From positions 248,001-312,000 of the forward strand of contig JASPKZ010008351.1 in NCBI GenBank assembly GCA_030220185.1: a stretch of 64,000 bases of DNA. The letters run 5' to 3'. This DNA comes from Diploptera punctata. Taxonomy: Eukaryota; Arthropoda; Insecta; Blattodea; Blaberidae. Positions within the stretch are counted from its first letter, which is position 1; each line of letters begins with the position of its first letter. This document shows positions 61,358 to 64,000 of the stretch, in pieces. The notes under the pieces were generated by a model, which was not told the origin of the DNA, did not search any database, and saw only the letters and a list, made by a program, of their open reading frames with translations. The translations under genes were made by a program, and so were the position numbers.

Positions 61358-61644
61358 TATTATTATTATTATTATTAAAAATAGAGATCGATTAACTACA
61401 TTACGTTCTTAAGTACATATATGACAAGTTATCACTATACAAATTTAAACATTTAAATGACAATCTCTTTAACTAATGACCGGAGAGCACAAAATGTTGT
61501 TTTATTCATTTAAATGCAAAGTATTCAACAATGAAAATGTTTTATGGATGTTTCTATAGAGAAAGAGGTCAAACAAAATGGAATATATTTACACTGAACT
61601 AGATATACATGAAATCCCTGTATCATACATATTTTTAAAAATCT
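61151..61644. other. Unassigned; (ATT)n at 61,318-61,378
   Basis: An (ATT)n microsatellite of about 20 units with one C interruption. No gene. Confidence 0.6.
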
Positions 61645-62524
61645 TACTTACTTACTTACTCACTGGCACTATCGAACCCGTAGGTTCATGGCCGCACGGA
61701 CATAAGCTCTCCATACATCCCTATCCTGAGCTAATGCTTTCCAATCATTCCCTGTATAATCTACTTCCCTCAAATCATAGTTAATGTTGTTCTCCCACCT
61801 CATTCTTGGTCTACCAACTGGGCGTTTTCCTTCTGGCTTTCCTACAAGAAGTTTCCATGCACGTCTTTCATTCCCCATACGGCACTATCGAACCCGTAGG
61901 TTCATGGCCGCACGGACATAAGCTCTCCATACATCCCTATCCTGAGCTAATGCTTTCCAATCATTCCCTGTATAATCTACTTACCTCAAATCATTAGTTA
62001 ATGTTGTTCTCCCACCTCATTCTTGGTCTACCAACTGGGCGTTTTCCTTCTGGCTTTCCTACAAGAAGTTTCCATGCACGTCTTTCATTCCCCATACGCG
62101 CAACATGTCCTGCCCATCGCAGTCTACGGGACTTAACTGTTCTTATTATATCTGGCTTCCTATAAAGACCGTGTAGTTCATTGTTATGAAGTCTTCTCCA
62201 TTCACCTGTCTGTTCATCTCTCTTTGGTCCAAAAATTTTCCTAAGAACTTTATTCTCAAATACTCGTAATCTCCTTTCCTCCCTTAAAGTAAGAGTCCAT
62301 GTTTCGCACCCATATAATATAACTGGTAGAATAATAGTTTTATATATTTTCAGCTTAACGTTTTTTGAAAGGAGTTGGGACATCAAAAGTCTCTGCAATG
62401 CATAATAGCACGCATTTCCAGAATTGAGCCTATGTTTAATTTCTTTGTGCATAAATCTTACTAACCAAAATTTTGCGTGAGTGACAACATTATATTTAAA
62501 AATATAGAAACTATTTAATATCAA
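61645..62524 (-). pseudogene. LINE group 2 3' part with 216-bp tandem duplication of its end
   Basis: The minus frame at 61,994-62,524 reads HKEIKHRLNSGNACYYALQR, LKIYKTIILPVILYGCETWT, REERRLRVFENKVLRKIFG, PKRDEQTGEWRRLHNNELHG, RRLRWAGHVARMGNERRAWK, LLVGKPEGKRPVGRPRMRW. The last 216 bp of coding plus end (starting GGCACTATCGAACCCGTAGG on the plus strand) occur twice, at 61,665-61,880 and 61,881-62,096. Both keep the GKPEGKRPVGRPRMRW box. The outer copy ends in the family tail (GTGAGTAAGTAAGTAAG on the minus strand). Best-preserved group 2 sequence here. Confidence 0.9.
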
Positions 62525-62985
62525 GTTGGATTACGAATTCCCCTCAGGGGTCCCCATCTAGGGGATATGTGGATGGCGATCACAAGGTTCCCAAACTGAA
62601 CAAAACATTGCTTCCATTTACTTGTGTTTTGCTCCTTACTTTTATCTTTAACCGATCTGGCATTTTTTTCCTTCTTCCATTTACTTATACCAGACTCTTT
62701 TAACTTTACTATCTAACCTCTCTTGGTTAACACTTTTTTTTTTACCCCGACGCTATTAGGGCATCCGTGGGCTAGGGAGTCTTTCCTTTCTTCCATTTCT
62801 TCTTTCCTTTATTTTCTTTTCTTCTCCAGAAAAGCCTAACCAGAGGCTATACGATGGCAGCCTCATCACTGGTCTTGCCTTCCTTTGGCCAGCAACCAAT
62901 CGAAGGGACTATTATTATGCTTTCAAGTCTTATACGAGAATTTCCCGGAAGGATCATACTTATGACGACCAAAGCAAATATATCT
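62525..62985. other. Unassigned, pyrimidine-rich on the plus strand
   Basis: Repeated TTTCCTTTCTTCCATTT-like stretches and a GCCTAACCAGAGGCTATACG block near 62,835. It may be the body of the element whose (GAA)n-tailed end follows. Confidence 0.3.
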
Positions 62986-63080
62986 GAGCCATCCAATGAA
63001 ATGCTGAAGGGAAAATTTTCTATAGGATCGTAACAGGCCTTGGCCTAATACTTGGAAGGAAGAAGAAGAAGAAGAAGGAT
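62986..63080 (+). mobile_element. LINE 3' end with (GAA)n tail
   Basis: GAAAATTTTCTATAGGATCG, TAACAGGCCTTGGCCTAATA, CTTGGAAGGAAGAAGAAGAA matches the minus-strand end at 4,663-4,720. The tail is (GAA)n or (GAAG)n. Coding sequence is absent. Confidence 0.7.
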
Positions 63081-64000
63081 TACGAATTCTACTAACGAGG
63101 GATGCAGCTCTAATCGAAGGTCATATTCCAACAATGGTGACTGCAGTAGCGATATTACCGTGTACGTAATATTAAACATAAATTGAAGGAGTATTGTGCA
63201 ATTACTGATCGGTTTTAGGTTGATTATATTTAATTTACAATGTGTTATGAAGAGTGACTTCGAAATTGTTGCAGCTGTTTCGCAAACTCTGCAAATATTT
63301 AGAAATTGTGCATTTACTAATTTGTTTTATGCATTGATATTTCCTTTACAATGTAGGCCTACTACAAAGTGTGACTTCGCAACTCTTGGATGTTATTTCC
63401 CAAATTCCAATTATACTTTGAAACATTTTAATACCCTGATGTTAGACTGATGTTACTAATTATTTTAAACCGTTTTCCTACTACTGCATACTATGACAGA
63501 AGGCAGTGCTTGCTCTGCTTCAAAAGTATATTCGGCTTGTTATATCATGACAGGCAATAAATCTGATAAGTCAATCTTATCGATCAAAAACAATACTTAA
63601 ATAAGACATTAAATTTTTATTAAAATGGGCAAACCTTGTTATGGAAAATAACCAATGTAAAAATAATGTCCCACCATATTTACACTGGAGGCTTGGCCAA
63701 TGAAGAGTGAAATAAAATTGATGTTTACAACAGAAGTTTATTCATGATTGGAACACAAAGCAGCGTATTCAAGTTCCGCCAAGTTGAAAAATAGACTTAA
63801 GTTATGTTAGGAAATACAACTCCAGTTTACTACCGAAATGCTCTCTCCCGCCGTAAAATATATGATTGCTTATAGGTCACATATATTAAAATCACATATA
63901 ATTAGCGATTTATGTTGAAAAAAAATGTCAAGTTCAGATTAGTAGTAGAATCAAACCATCGCGGGGGGGGGGGAAGAAAATCTTCGGTTCTTTTGAATTA
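63081..64000. other. No gene recognised
   Basis: AT-rich DNA with a G-run at 63,964-63,972. An 84-codon frame at 63,196-63,450 shows no motif. Confidence 0.4.

Noticed and set aside
63196..63450. 84-codon open frame near the right edge
   Set aside because: No motif and no neighbours. AT-rich chance frame.

Overview
The window is AT-rich, intron-poor, gene-poor eukaryotic DNA packed with decayed transposable elements. The mix points to an arthropod and most likely an insect: a Jockey-clade LINE, Penelope-like elements (PLEs), IS630-Tc1-mariner and hAT remnants, and several abundant tRNA-derived SINE families. A cockroach or termite (Blattodea) is my best guess from the style of the SINEs and LINE tails, but the sequence alone does not prove it. 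I found no convincing host protein-coding gene, no rRNA and no virus-derived gene. The window reads as intergenic or long-intron DNA.

Layout. 1-5 kb: LINE 3' ends of two groups in both orientations and a small SINE (SINE-D). 6.8-8.4 kb: SINE-A and SINE-B copies inserted in a CTN/ACT/AAT microsatellite. 8.4-11.7 kb: LINE tails, a hAT transposase C-terminus, then SINE-C inserted at the left edge of SINE-B. 12-17.7 kb: a 150-bp direct repeat pair, PLE 3' ends (one head-to-head palindrome), an unclassified family (G) and SINE-A copies. 18.5-22.3 kb: a 150-bp inverted repeat pair bounding 3.3 kb, with families F and H. 23.5-25.9 kb: two SINE-A copies and the best PLE reading frame (RT plus GIY-YIG nuclease). 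26-35.4 kb: SINEs, LINE group 1 C-termini, families G and F. 35.6-38.1 kb: a SINE-B split by a PLE-derived insertion that itself carries a SINE, followed by a 588-bp fold-back element with a tRNA-like gene in each arm. 38.4-50.2 kb: nested SINE/LINE copies, a duplicated PLE nuclease domain, a broken mariner transposase, LINE tails and a second hAT C-terminus. 50.7-55.8 kb: a full-length Jockey-clade retrotransposon on the minus strand with a 13-bp target-site duplication and about two frameshifts. 56-64 kb: family G, LINE group 2 copies and a 1.35-kb mariner-type element with inverted termini and a DD41D-spaced, disabled transposase.

Names used here: LINE group 1 has the C-terminal pattern FKYLGC...CGTI...AEM.FLR...GRRxVGRPxxRW. 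LINE group 2 ends in RRLRWAGHVARM...GRPRMRWENN and has a short tandem tail of TTAG/GTAA type. LINE group 3 is a third tail type. SINE-A to SINE-D are four tRNA-headed families. Families F, G and H are repeats recognised only because they recur here. Nothing works together as a pathway. The elements are related by nesting, which gives a relative insertion order at several places.
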